Below, piece by piece: positions 15,704-24,006 of a DNA stretch of 24,120 bases. The stretch's first letter is position 1, and each line of letters opens with the position of its first letter. The position numbers and the translations under genes were made by a program. Where the stretch lies: contig CAJTOW010000067.1 of assembly GCA_910577655.1 (NCBI GenBank), positions 1-24,120 on the forward strand. The letters run 5' to 3'. The notes under the pieces were generated by a model that saw only the letters and a list, made by a program, of their open reading frames with translations, ran no database searches and was not told the origin of the DNA. Origin of the DNA: an uncultured Lachnospiraceae bacterium (GTDB lineage: Bacteria; Bacillota; Clostridia; Lachnospirales; Lachnospiraceae).

Positions 15704-16558
15704 CTATAAGCCAGCCGTCGTTTCACTGGACGGAGATTCTGCGTGCCTGCGGTAATTGCCTGGTGACTGTCCGAATTCCTGCTTAAAGAGCCGGGAAAAT
15801 GCAAGGGCATCCTCAAATCCAAGGGATTCCGCAACAACACCTACAGGCAGCCGTGTGGAACGAAGCAGTGCAGATGCTTTTTTCATTTTAAGATCCGTCA
15901 GATATTGCTTGGGTGCGACGCCAAAGCGTTCCCGGAAAATACGGGTCATATAGTGGGGATGATATCCCAGATGGGCAGCTACGTCCTTCAGCTTTAGCTT
16001 TTTAGGGTAATTCATGTCAAGATAGAACCGGATCTCATCGGCGGCATACCTCTGCCCCCAGTCCTGCTCACGAAAATCAATATCCCCGAACAAAAATGAC
16101 AGGATCTGCAGCAGGATACTATTGGCGGCAAGAAAGCTGCTGGTGTTATCTCCCTGAAGGTTAAGAATCTTAAAAATCGCAGTCTGGTATTTTTCCACCG
16201 GCAGGCTGTGGATCACATAGCCTTCTGCAGCCGTCATAATACGAAGCATATATGTCTGGGACTGGATCCCGAGGAAATTGATCCATGCATAAACCCAGGG
16301 GTCATCCTGGGAAGCCTCATAGTAGGAAACAGACCCGGCAGGGATTAAAAAAGCGTCTCCGGCGGAAATATCAAAAATATGTTCATTCATATGGAGCCTT
16401 CCGCTTCCGGAAAGTACAAAATGGATCAGCTGATAGGGACGCACACGGGGCCCATAGTTTTGTCCGGGGCGGCATTCCTCATAGCCTGCACTGTAAAGGG
16501 CAAGATCAGAATTGGATTTATAGAGCAGAGAATGATGATTTTCCTTGTATTCCTTCAT
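15704..16558 (-). CDS. AraC family transcriptional regulator
   Basis: 284-residue AraC/XylS regulator. An N-terminal cupin-like sensor domain is shown by YQLIHFVLSGSGRLHMNE and DAFLIPAGSVSYYEA (about 45-85), and a C-terminal double helix-turn-helix is shown by LKLKDVAAHLGYHPHYMTRIFRERFG and VGVVAESLGFEDALAFSRLFKQEFG (about 185-265). The ATG at 16556-16558 follows AGGAGG by 11 bp; the GTG four codons earlier is too close to it. The gene is divergent from the GH32-PTS-GH36 operon, the classic arrangement for an MsmR/RafR-type activator responding to raffinose or sucrose, which is the likely role by context. Confidence 0.9.
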   Translation of the reverse strand: MKEYKENHHSLLYKSNSDLALYSAGYEECRPGQNYGPRVRPYQLIHFVLSGSGRLHMNEHIFDISAGDAFLIPAGSVSYYEASQDDPWVYAWINFLGIQSQTYMLRIMTAAEGYVIHSLPVEKYQTAIFKILNLQGDNTSSFLAANSILLQILSFLFGDIDFREQDWGQRYAADEIRFYLDMNYPKKLKLKDVAAHLGYHPHYMTRIFRERFGVAPKQYLTDLKMKKASALLRSTRLPVGVVAESLGFEDALAFSRLFKQEFGQSPGNYRRHAESPSSETTAGL

Positions 16559-16580
16559 AATAGAACACACCTCCTGTGTA

Positions 16581-16609
16581 AGTATAGCACATAAGGTGTG
16601 TTTTTTCCA
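16581..16609 (-). promoter_or_regulatory. Predicted araC-type gene promoter
   Basis: On the minus strand TGGAAA (16604-16609), a 17-bp spacer and TATACT (16581-16586) with TGC before the -10 hexamer. Its -35 overlaps the left arm of the inverted repeat at 16601-16639. Confidence 0.5.
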
Positions 16610-16639
16610 TATTTAGTTTTGAAAATGACATGGAAAAAA
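16601..16639. promoter_or_regulatory. Candidate operator between the divergent sugar genes
   Basis: Perfect 10-bp inverted repeat TTTTTTCCAT (16601-16610) and ATGGAAAAAA (16630-16639), separated by 19 bp. The left arm overlaps the -35 of the regulator gene and the right arm touches the -35 of the operon (ATGACA 16625-16630). Arms about three helical turns apart could bind the two-domain AraC protein. It is a proposed site, not a recognised consensus. Confidence 0.5.
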
Positions 16640-16654
16640 GGAGCGGATTATAGT
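16625..16654 (+). promoter_or_regulatory. Predicted promoter of the GH32-PTS-GH36 operon
   Basis: ATGACA (16625-16630), an 18-bp spacer and TATAGT (16649-16654), about 55 bp upstream of the GTG start. The match is moderate, as expected for an activator-dependent promoter. Confidence 0.5.
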
Positions 16655-16707
16655 TTCATTATAAGCAGAGGAAGACAACAGACAGATAGCGGGAGGAGGA
16701 AGCATGT

Positions 16708-18162
16708 GTGAAGATTGATAAGAGACAAAGCTATCATCTTGAGCCGCCCCAGGGCCTGATGAACGATCCCAATGGCCTGGTCTGGTTCCGCGGCAGATAT
16801 TATGTATTTTTCCAGTGGAACCGTTTCAAAAAGGATCATTCCCACAAGGAATGGGGATTCTTCACATCAAAGGATCTGGTAAACTGGGAATTTCACGGCG
16901 GCGCGCTGCAGCCCGGGGAACCCTTTGACCAGTCCGGTGTGCATTCCGGCAGCGCACTGGTTATCGATGGGCAATTATGTGTGTTTTATACCGGAAGTGA
17001 CAAGAGCAGCGGTCACCGCAGGAGCAGCCAGTGTCTGGCAGTCAGTTCAGACGGGCAGCATTTCAGGAAGAAAGGGATCATCATGGAAACTCCGCCTGGT
17101 TTCACGGAGCACTTCCGTGATCCGAAAGTTTTCCAGGCTTCGGAAAACCGTTATTTCATGGTAGTCGGCGCGCAGAGGAAGAATGGGAAGGGCGCAGTCG
17201 CCCTGTGCCGCTCAGAAGATGGCATACACTGGCGTTACTCCCACATGCTGGCGGCGGCAGAGGACTATGAAATGGTGGAATGTCCGGATCTGTTTTGTCT
17301 GGACGGTCAGGATATCCTGCTCTACTGTCTCCAGAAGCGGGACAATGCCCATGACCAGGTGGTTTCCGCCCATTCATTCTACCGGATGACCTCCTTTGAT
17401 CCGGAGACAGGGACAATCCCGGACAAGGATCTGGGGCAGGGCTGTCAGATGTTTGACAGCGGGTTTGACTTTTTTGCGCCCCAGACCTTTGAAGCGCCTG
17501 ACGGACGCCGCATTCTGTTTGCCTGGATGTCACGGATGGATGACGACCAGGAGCGGGTCTTTGCCGAGGAAGAACCGGGTATCCATTGTCTGACCCTTCC
17601 GCGGGAGCTGGCGGTGAGAAACGGAAGGCTCTGCCAGCAGCCGGTCCGGGAGCTGAGCCGGATGCTGGGGGAGGAGATCCGGATTATCTGCGACGGACAG
17701 GGACAGTATACTGCGGAGGCAGACACACGGACCTGCCGCCTGTTATTCCGGGCCGCGGATTGTCCCCCAGGGCTGCATTTTGAACTGGGGGAGGCTTCAT
17801 TACACTGGGACGGAGAGCAGTTTGTCTTTGTCCGGCAGAACTGGGCAGGCAGTGAGGAAATCCGCACATGCTCCCCTGGACGGCTGGACAGCATCGAAAT
17901 CTGGTCAGATGTATCCAGTCTTGAGATTTTCATAAATGGTGGGGAAGAAACAATGTCCGCCCGTGTCTTTCCCCAGACAAAAGGGCTGAGTATCAGAATA
18001 ACCGGTGCACCGGAGCGCACAGAGCTTACGGTCCGGAGGATCATGGCAAGCCGGATATTCCATACCAGTCTGACGGGGTATGGGATTTGCAACACACTTT
18101 CTTATCCGATTTGCCGCCCGTCCGAAACAGCCAAAAACAAAAATATCAAATTGGGAGGATAA
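16708..18162 (+). CDS. scrB: Glycoside hydrolase family 32, sucrose-6-phosphate hydrolase type
   Basis: 484-residue intracellular GH32 enzyme; such proteins split the fructosyl bond of sucrose or sucrose-6-phosphate to give glucose(-6-P) and fructose. The triad is visible: nucleophile Asp20 in MNDPNG, Asp138 in FRDPK and acid/base Glu191 in ECPDLF. A five-bladed propeller is expected up to about 310, followed by the C-terminal beta sandwich. The start is GTG at 16708, 8 bp after GGGAGGAGG; a nearby ATG (16704) is out of frame. There is no signal peptide. It is first in an operon with a PTS permease 4 bp downstream, which supports phosphorylated sucrose as substrate. A fructan or raffinose substrate is possible. 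Confidence 0.9.
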   Translation: MKIDKRQSYHLEPPQGLMNDPNGLVWFRGRYYVFFQWNRFKKDHSHKEWGFFTSKDLVNWEFHGGALQPGEPFDQSGVHSGSALVIDGQLCVFYTGSDKSSGHRRSSQCLAVSSDGQHFRKKGIIMETPPGFTEHFRDPKVFQASENRYFMVVGAQRKNGKGAVALCRSEDGIHWRYSHMLAAAEDYEMVECPDLFCLDGQDILLYCLQKRDNAHDQVVSAHSFYRMTSFDPETGTIPDKDLGQGCQMFDSGFDFFAPQTFEAPDGRRILFAWMSRMDDDQERVFAEEEPGIHCLTLPRELAVRNGRLCQQPVRELSRMLGEEIRIICDGQGQYTAEADTRTCRLLFRAADCPPGLHFELGEASLHWDGEQFVFVRQNWAGSEEIRTCSPGRLDSIEIWSDVSSLEIFINGGEETMSARVFPQTKGLSIRITGAPERTELTVRRIMASRIFHTSLTGYGICNTLSYPICRPSETAKNKNIKLGG

Positions 18163-18166
18163 GCAA

Positions 18167-19564
18167 ATGACAGAAAAAGAATTAGCCATTAAAATCGTCG
18201 AACTGACCGGCGGCACGGAGAATATTTCCATAGTCCGTCATTGTGCGACCCGTCTGCGTATCATCGTGACCGACAAGGAGAAGATCGACTCAAAGGCCAT
18301 AGAGGATCTGGATAAGGTCAAGGGCTCCTTCTTTAACTCGGGCCAGTACCAGATTATTCTGGGAACCGGACTGGTCAACCGTGTTTATGATGAGGTGGTC
18401 AAAATCACCGGAGACCCGGATTCCGGCGCCAAAGGGGAAAAGGAAGCCGCTCCTGTTTACGGCAACAGGCTTCAGCGGGCGATCCGCATGTTTTCAGACG
18501 TATTTGTTCCGGTCATCCCGGTGCTGGTGGCCACCGGTCTCTTCATGGGCCTGCGGGGGCTGCTGACCCAGGAAGTGGTACTGAATCTGCTGGGCATGAC
18601 CCCTGCCGACATACCCCGGGGGCTGCTCATATTTACCCAGGTTCTGACTGACACGGCCTTTGCTTTCCTGCCTGCCCTGGTCTGCTGGTCCACGTTCCGC
18701 AACTTTGGGGGAAGCCCGGTTATCGGCATTGTCCTTGGTCTGATGCTGGTCAGTCCCAGCCTGCCAAGCGCCTATGATGTGGGCTCCGGCGCGGCAGAGC
18801 CCCTGGTATTCTTTGGATTTCTCAGTGTGTCAGGCTACCAGGGTTCGGTTCTTCCTGCATTTGTGACAGGTATTCTCACCTCGAAATTTGAGAAGTGGCT
18901 CCGCCGCCATGTGCCGGATGCCGTGGATCTGATCGTTACCCCCTTTGTCACTCTGCTGGTAGGTTCCGTGCTGGCAATGTTTGTCATAGGGCCGGTGCTT
19001 CATATGGTGGAAAGCGGCGTGCTGGTGCTGGTCGAAAATCTGCTGTTCCTTCCCCTTGGAATCGGCGGCCTGCTTTACGGCTGTTTCGGACAGCTGCTGG
19101 GAATTTTCGGTATCCACCATATTCTGAATTTCCTTGAGATCAGCATGCTGGCCCAGGATGGCTGGAATTACCTGAATCCCATCGGTACCTGTGGCAATGT
19201 GGCCCAGGCCGGCGCGGTTCTGGCAGTTGCCCTGAAGGCTCATTCCCAGAAGACAAAGCAGATTGCCTACCCGTCAGTCCTGTCTGCGCTGCTGGGAATC
19301 ACAGAACCTGCTGTGTTCGGTGTAAATCTCCGTTTTGTCAGGCCGTTTATCATGGCAATGATCGGCGGCGGTGTGGGCGGCTTCCTGGCTTCGCTGCTGA
19401 ACCTGCGGGCTACGGGAATGGCAATTACCGGGATACCGGGAACGCTCCTGTATCTTAACGAACAGCTTCCGCTGTATATCCTTGTCAATATTATTGCCTT
19501 TATCGTTGCATTTGTCCTGACCTGGTTTGTGGGCTTTAACAAGAATGTGGAGGAACGTGCGTGA
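18167..19564 (+). CDS. PTS permease, EIIBC of the sucrose/glucoside type
   Basis: 465-residue phosphotransferase permease. The N-terminal EIIB domain carries the phosphorylated Cys26 in HCATRLR. The membrane EIIC domain (about 105-460) contains LGIFGIHHILNFLE and the signature LLGITEPAVFGV. There is no EIIA domain, so it must borrow a Glc-type EIIA encoded elsewhere, as many sucrose EIIBC proteins do. GGGAGG lies 8 bp before the ATG at 18167. It overlaps the next start by 4 bp (GTGA). Context with GH32 and GH36 suggests sucrose and perhaps galactosyl-sucrose (raffinose family) as substrates. Confidence 0.9.
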   Translation: MTEKELAIKIVELTGGTENISIVRHCATRLRIIVTDKEKIDSKAIEDLDKVKGSFFNSGQYQIILGTGLVNRVYDEVVKITGDPDSGAKGEKEAAPVYGNRLQRAIRMFSDVFVPVIPVLVATGLFMGLRGLLTQEVVLNLLGMTPADIPRGLLIFTQVLTDTAFAFLPALVCWSTFRNFGGSPVIGIVLGLMLVSPSLPSAYDVGSGAAEPLVFFGFLSVSGYQGSVLPAFVTGILTSKFEKWLRRHVPDAVDLIVTPFVTLLVGSVLAMFVIGPVLHMVESGVLVLVENLLFLPLGIGGLLYGCFGQLLGIFGIHHILNFLEISMLAQDGWNYLNPIGTCGNVAQAGAVLAVALKAHSQKTKQIAYPSVLSALLGITEPAVFGVNLRFVRPFIMAMIGGGVGGFLASLLNLRATGMAITGIPGTLLYLNEQLPLYILVNIIAFIVAFVLTWFVGFNKNVEERA

Positions 19565-21834
19565 ATATCTACATAGATGAAGCGGGGCAGAGCGCCAGAC
19601 TGGACAGCGGTACGGTCAGCTATGTGCTGGAGGTGGTGGACGGGAAATATCTCGTCCACCGGTATTTTGGCCCAAGTCTCCGGCGCTGGCACGGCTGCGG
19701 GACGCCGGTTTATTATAAGCGGGCATACAGTACTGCCCATGACTGTTCTGTCCCAAATGTCTCCTTTGACGATTTTCCCTTTGAGTATCCTGCCCGGGGG
19801 CGGGGGGATTTCCGTATTCCGTCCCTTCAGGTGCAGAGGCAGGACGGCATAAGCGTTGTGGAGCCATTATTTAAGAGCTGGCGGGTACTGGAGGGCAAGC
19901 CGGGGATCCCCGGTCTGCCCTCTGTCTTTCAGGGAGATACAGATGCCGCTACCCTGGAGGTCATCTGCGAGGATAAACAGGCAGGCCTGCGTGTATATAT
20001 GTATTACTCTGTTTTTGAAGGCATGAATATGGTGGCCCGTCACCAGTGTTTTGAAAATACCGGAACCCAGACCCTGGTTCTTGAAAATGTACAAAGCGCA
20101 TCCCTGGAGCTTCCTGCACGTTCTTATGAATTCCTGTCACTGTATGGGACGCATGCAAAGGAAGCGAACCGCAGCCGTTTTGCCCTCCATTCCGGTATCC
20201 AGAAGATCGAGAGTGTACGCGGCAGCAGCAGTCCCCAGCACCAGCCGTTTTTTGCGCTGCTTTCACCTGGCACGACCGAGACATCCGGCGAAGTGTACGC
20301 CATGCATCTGGTCTACAGCGGCAATTTTCTGGCCCAGGCGGAAGTCGATTCCTTTGGAAATGTGCGGGCCCAGATCGGTATTCATCCGGAGGGATTTGCC
20401 TGGAGGCTGGAACCCGGCGGGCATTTTGCAACCCCGGAGGCCATATTGAATTACGGGGGCAGCGGGCTGAACAGTATGAGCCACGGCTTTCACCGTTTGT
20501 ACCGGGAGCATCTGATGCCGCGGCATTTTGCAGAGACAATGCGTCCTGTTCTGCTTAATTCGTGGGAGTCCATGTACTATGACGTCAGTATGGATAAGAT
20601 TGAGACCCAGGCAGCGCTGGCAGCCCGGGCGGGGATGGAATTGTTCGTGCTGGATGACGGCTGGTTCCGCGCGGATAACAGCAGCAGTTCTTCTATGGGA
20701 GACTGGCAGTGCAACCTGGAAAAGCTTCCTGGCGGGATCCGGCGGGCAGCCGGTATTGTCCACGGAAAGGGACTGAAATTTGGCTTGTGGTTTGAGCCGG
20801 AGGCGGTCTGTAAGAACAGTCTTCTGTACCGGAAGCACCCGGAATGGGTGCTGCATATTCCGGGGTATGAGCCGGTGGAAGGGCGTCATGAGTACCTGCT
20901 TGACCTGGGGCGCCAGGAGGTGCAGGACTACCTTGTGGGTGTGCTGGATTCTTACCTGGGCAGCGGTGATGTGGACTACATCAAATGGGACATGAACCGC
21001 CCCCTGACCGACGTCTGCTCCCTGGCTCTGGGGCCGGAACAAAAAGGGGAGACTGCCCACCGGTATATCCTTGGGCTTTATGAAGTGCTTCACCGTGTGA
21101 CCTCTGCATATCCGGGGGTGCTGATTGAAGGCTGTTCCAGCGGCGGGGCGCGTTTTGATCCGGGGATGCTTTATTATGTGGCACAGAACTGGGCCAGTGA
21201 CAATACGGATGCATTTGACCGGACGGTAATTCAGGATGGATTCAGTCTTTTGTATCCCCCTGTGGCCATAGGCGCCCATGTCAGTATCACGCCAAATCAT
21301 CAGACCGGAAGATATACACCCCTTGATACCAGGTACCAGATTGCGCGTCTGTTCAATCTGGGGTATGAACTGGATCTGACAAAATGCAGTGAAGAGGAGC
21401 TGGAAATGATCGCAGGCCAGATTGCGGAGCATAAGGGGGAAAGAGCATGGATGCAGGGGGGAATCTTCTCCCGGCAGGAGGCCCCGAACCGGAATTATAT
21501 GGTATGGTCCGTCATGGGGCCTGACCGCAGCCAATGCCAGGTTATGGTCTTCCAGAAATTCTATGACCCTTTATGCTGCCACGGCCGCTTCAGGATACAG
21601 TACCTGGATCCTGATACCAGTTATCTGGAAACGGGAAGCGGACAAATATATGGCGGTGACGAATTGATGCAGATTGGTTTTACGGTGCCGCTGGTGAAGG
21701 AGGATTTCCATGCGTTTACATTCCATTTCCGGCGGCTGGACACAGAGAAGATGCCCCCCGTGAACAGTAACCAGTTTAGATCTGGTATATTAAAAAGAGG
21801 GTTGAATCCCCCTCCCGATTGTGTTATATTTTAG
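19561..21834 (+). CDS. aga: Alpha-galactosidase, GH36 family
   Basis: 757-residue intracellular GH36 alpha-galactosidase that removes galactose from raffinose, stachyose or melibiose. The nucleophile is Asp477 in KWDMNR and the acid/base is Asp547 in SDNTD, at nearly the same numbers as known GH36 enzymes of about 730 residues. The WFEPE motif and GCSSGGARFDPGML are intact. The start is GTG, overlapping the PTS stop by 4 bp with GGAGG upstream, so translation is coupled. The last 15-20 residues (to PPPDCVIF) do not look like a family C-terminus and are encoded by DNA that also holds a promoter for the following small RNA unit; the original 3' end was probably replaced. Confidence 0.95.
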   Translation: MNIYIDEAGQSARLDSGTVSYVLEVVDGKYLVHRYFGPSLRRWHGCGTPVYYKRAYSTAHDCSVPNVSFDDFPFEYPARGRGDFRIPSLQVQRQDGISVVEPLFKSWRVLEGKPGIPGLPSVFQGDTDAATLEVICEDKQAGLRVYMYYSVFEGMNMVARHQCFENTGTQTLVLENVQSASLELPARSYEFLSLYGTHAKEANRSRFALHSGIQKIESVRGSSSPQHQPFFALLSPGTTETSGEVYAMHLVYSGNFLAQAEVDSFGNVRAQIGIHPEGFAWRLEPGGHFATPEAILNYGGSGLNSMSHGFHRLYREHLMPRHFAETMRPVLLNSWESMYYDVSMDKIETQAALAARAGMELFVLDDGWFRADNSSSSSMGDWQCNLEKLPGGIRRAAGIVHGKGLKFGLWFEPEAVCKNSLLYRKHPEWVLHIPGYEPVEGRHEYLLDLGRQEVQDYLVGVLDSYLGSGDVDYIKWDMNRPLTDVCSLALGPEQKGETAHRYILGLYEVLHRVTSAYPGVLIEGCSSGGARFDPGMLYYVAQNWASDNTDAFDRTVIQDGFSLLYPPVAIGAHVSITPNHQTGRYTPLDTRYQIARLFNLGYELDLTKCSEEELEMIAGQIAEHKGERAWMQGGIFSRQEAPNRNYMVWSVMGPDRSQCQVMVFQKFYDPLCCHGRFRIQYLDPDTSYLETGSGQIYGGDELMQIGFTVPLVKEDFHAFTFHFRRLDTEKMPPVNSNQFRSGILKRGLNPPPDCVIF
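21802..21830 (+). promoter_or_regulatory. Strong promoter inside the alpha-galactosidase 3' end
   Basis: TTGAAT (21802-21807), a 17-bp spacer and TATATT (21825-21830), with TGT directly before the -10 hexamer. It ends 4 bases before the stop of the upstream gene and points at a noncoding stretch with its own terminator. Confidence 0.65.
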
Positions 21835-21836
21835 GC

Positions 21837-21930
21837 ATAAGGAAAATAACCGCCCACAAAGTGGTTAGCCTCCCGGATAAGCGATAAACCTACCTCGACC
21901 GGCCAGGTACAAGGTAGGTTTATTTATTTT
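21837..21930 (+). ncRNA. Putative small RNA, type I antitoxin-like
   Basis: The stretch from the predicted start near 21837 to a terminator at 21886-21930 would give an RNA of about 90 bases. The terminator has arms AAACCTACC and GGTAGGTTT followed by ATTTATTTT; a small hairpin forms around CCACAAAGTGG. There is no ORF on this strand. On the minus strand a frame ends ...NSNNKPK, stop, directly at this terminator, as the tail of a holin-like (TxpA/Fst) toxin gene would. The arrangement resembles a type I toxin-antitoxin unit whose toxin gene is lost. The RNA unit itself is well supported; its identity is not. Confidence 0.5.
21886..21930. terminator. Terminator of the small RNA unit
   Basis: 9-bp stem AAACCTACC/GGTAGGTTT with an 18-base loop, then ATTTATTTT. 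The other strand also has an A/T-rich tail, so it may act both ways. Confidence 0.65.
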
Positions 21931-22021
21931 GGCTTGTTGTTACTGTTTATGTGGGGCTGTTCCAGAGCTGGCATCTGCCGGCCGGAGAGAAACATGGTTT
22001 GGGGAGAGAATACAGCCGGGA

Positions 22022-22216
22022 CTGAGAGGATATGGGGACGATTTCGTGTGCTGTTTCGAGAATAAAGATGAGGCAGAACAGTTCTATGAGAGACTGAAAC
22101 ACAGAATGAAATACTTTGGACTGGAGCTGGAGGAAAGTAAGAGCAGGCTGGCCGAATTCGGCGGGCATGCAGAAGAGAAATGCAGAGCCAGGGGGAGAAA
22201 AGCCGGGAGGGAATAG
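22022..22216 (+). pseudogene. Group II intron reverse transcriptase/maturase remnant
   Basis: About 60 residues read GYGDDFVCCFENKDEAEQF, RLKHRMKYFGLELEESKSR and EFGGHAEE. This is the part of an LtrA-like reverse transcriptase from the catalytic YADD box (here GYGDD, the Ala changed to Gly) to the FGR/FAEE region. The upstream palm and fingers motifs and the maturase and endonuclease domains are missing, and the frame stops at RKAGRE. No intron domain V/VI hairpin was found. The fragment lies between the small RNA unit and AAA-ATPase-like copy 2. It is nonfunctional. Confidence 0.78.
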
Positions 22217-22263
22217 GCATAATAGGGTATGTGCTGCGAAACATGCACAGAATGGAGGCGATG

Positions 22264-23994
22264 ATGGCGAGAACCGTAGGGATTGGGATTCAGAGCTTTG
22301 AGAGAGTGGTAACCAATCATTATTTTTATGTGGACAAAACTAATTTTATAAAAGAATGGTGGGAGAGCGGAGATGATGTAACCTTGATCACCCGTCCCAG
22401 AAGATATGGTAAAACCTTGAATATGAATATGGTGGAACGTTTTTTCTCCGTTAAATATAAAGAGCAGGGACAGATATTCGAGAACCTGTCAATATGGAAG
22501 GAAGACAGATACCGCAAACTTCAGGGAACCTATCCGGTGATAGCGCTCAGCTTTGCAGATATAAAAGAAACCACCGCTTTCGGAACAAAAAAAAGAATCT
22601 GTCAGATTATAGAAGAATTATACAATCAATATGATTTTCTGCCAGACAGCGGCTGCATGAATGAAAAGGAGAAGGAAAGCTTTGGACGGATAACCGTTGA
22701 CATGAATGACTATGAGGCGGCAGGGGCCTTGAAAATGCTGTCCCTTTATCTTTCGCGTTATTACAAAAAACATGTAATCCTTTTGCTGGATGAATATGAT
22801 ACACCATTTCAGGAGGCTTACCTGTATGGTTACTGGGATGAGCTGGTGGAGTTTGTACGCAGTTTATTTAATTCCACCTTTAAAACCAATCCTTATCTGG
22901 AACGGGCTCTCATGACAGGCATTACTAGAATCAGTACACCGAAGGCGTCCCTTGGGAAGGAGTCCCTTTTTTCCGATTTAAATAACCCGAGAATCGTCTC
23001 TGCCACAACAAACAGCTATGCAGACTCCTTTGGATTCACCTGGGAGGAAGTGGAAGAGGCCCTGAAAGAATATGGATTGGAACATTATAGGCAGGAAGTG
23101 AAGGACTGGTATGATGGCTTTCGTTTCGGAGAGAAAAAAGAAATCTATAATCCCTGGTCTTTGTTAAACTATATCAAGGAAAAGCGATTTGCCGCATACT
23201 GGGCCAATACCAGCAGTAACAGGCTGGTAAACCGGCTGATACAAAAGGGCAATAAAAATATTAAGATGGTCATGGAAGATCTTTTGAATGGAAAGTCCCT
23301 GAAGATCCGGCTGGATGAGCAGGTGGTCTTTGAACAGTTAGAGCATAGGGAAAGTGCGATCTGGAGCTTGTTGCTGGCCAGCGGATATCTGAAGGTAAAG
23401 GATCTTCATATAAATACAAAAACTGGGAAAACCACCTATGAGTTGATGCTGACAAACCGTGAGGTCCGCCTGATGTTTGAGGGAATGATAGAAGAATGGT
23501 TTTCTGAGTCTGTCCCGGCCTACAATGACTTCATCCGTGCCATGTTCTGTGATGATGTAAAACAAATGAATCTTTATATGAATGAGGTGGCATTGCAGAC
23601 TTTCAGCTTTTTCGATTCGGGAAATACTCCGTCAAAAACAGAACCGGAACGCTTCTACCATGGTTTTGTACTTGGCCTTATGGTAGACTTGTCAGAACAG
23701 TATCTGATCACCTCTAACCGGGAAAGCGGATTTGGAAGATACGATGTGATGCTGGAACCGAAGAGCAGGACAGATAAGGCATTTATTCTGGAATTTAAGG
23801 TTTTTGATCCGGATCTTGATGAAAAGACATTGGAAGATACAGCACAGGCTGCATTAAGACAGATTGAAGATAAGGGATATGCGGCATCTTTGACTGGAAA
23901 AGGATTTGACTTAAAACAAATCCGGAAATATGGATTTGCTTTCCAGGGCAAGCAGGTTTTGATTCAATCGGAATATAAAAAATGTCTGGGATGA
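22264..23994 (+). CDS. AAA-ATPase-like / PD-(D/E)XK nuclease family protein (copy 2)
   Basis: 576-residue paralogue of the protein at 13694-15397. It starts MARTVGIGIQSFERVVTNHYFYVDKT and has RPRRYGKT (44-51), Walker B-like VILLLDEYD (Asp176, Glu177) and the nuclease residues RYDVML (Asp494) and LEFK (Glu510, Lys512). The two copies share domain order and motifs but are clearly diverged, so this is not a recent duplication. The ATG at 22264 is 5 bp after GGAGG; the adjacent ATG at 22261 is possible, and a longer frame to 22180 runs into the reverse transcriptase remnant. The stop is 12 bases before the right copy of the window-bounding repeat. Function is not established. Confidence 0.88.
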   Translation: MARTVGIGIQSFERVVTNHYFYVDKTNFIKEWWESGDDVTLITRPRRYGKTLNMNMVERFFSVKYKEQGQIFENLSIWKEDRYRKLQGTYPVIALSFADIKETTAFGTKKRICQIIEELYNQYDFLPDSGCMNEKEKESFGRITVDMNDYEAAGALKMLSLYLSRYYKKHVILLLDEYDTPFQEAYLYGYWDELVEFVRSLFNSTFKTNPYLERALMTGITRISTPKASLGKESLFSDLNNPRIVSATTNSYADSFGFTWEEVEEALKEYGLEHYRQEVKDWYDGFRFGEKKEIYNPWSLLNYIKEKRFAAYWANTSSNRLVNRLIQKGNKNIKMVMEDLLNGKSLKIRLDEQVVFEQLEHRESAIWSLLLASGYLKVKDLHINTKTGKTTYELMLTNREVRLMFEGMIEEWFSESVPAYNDFIRAMFCDDVKQMNLYMNEVALQTFSFFDSGNTPSKTEPERFYHGFVLGLMVDLSEQYLITSNRESGFGRYDVMLEPKSRTDKAFILEFKVFDPDLDEKTLEDTAQAALRQIEDKGYAASLTGKGFDLKQIRKYGFAFQGKQVLIQSEYKKCLG

Positions 23995-24006
23995 ATTCCT
24001 GCGGGC

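Noticed and set aside
20263..21534. 423-residue open frame opposite the alpha-galactosidase
   Set aside because: GH36 motifs on the + strand are complete; the mirror frame has no recognisable domain.
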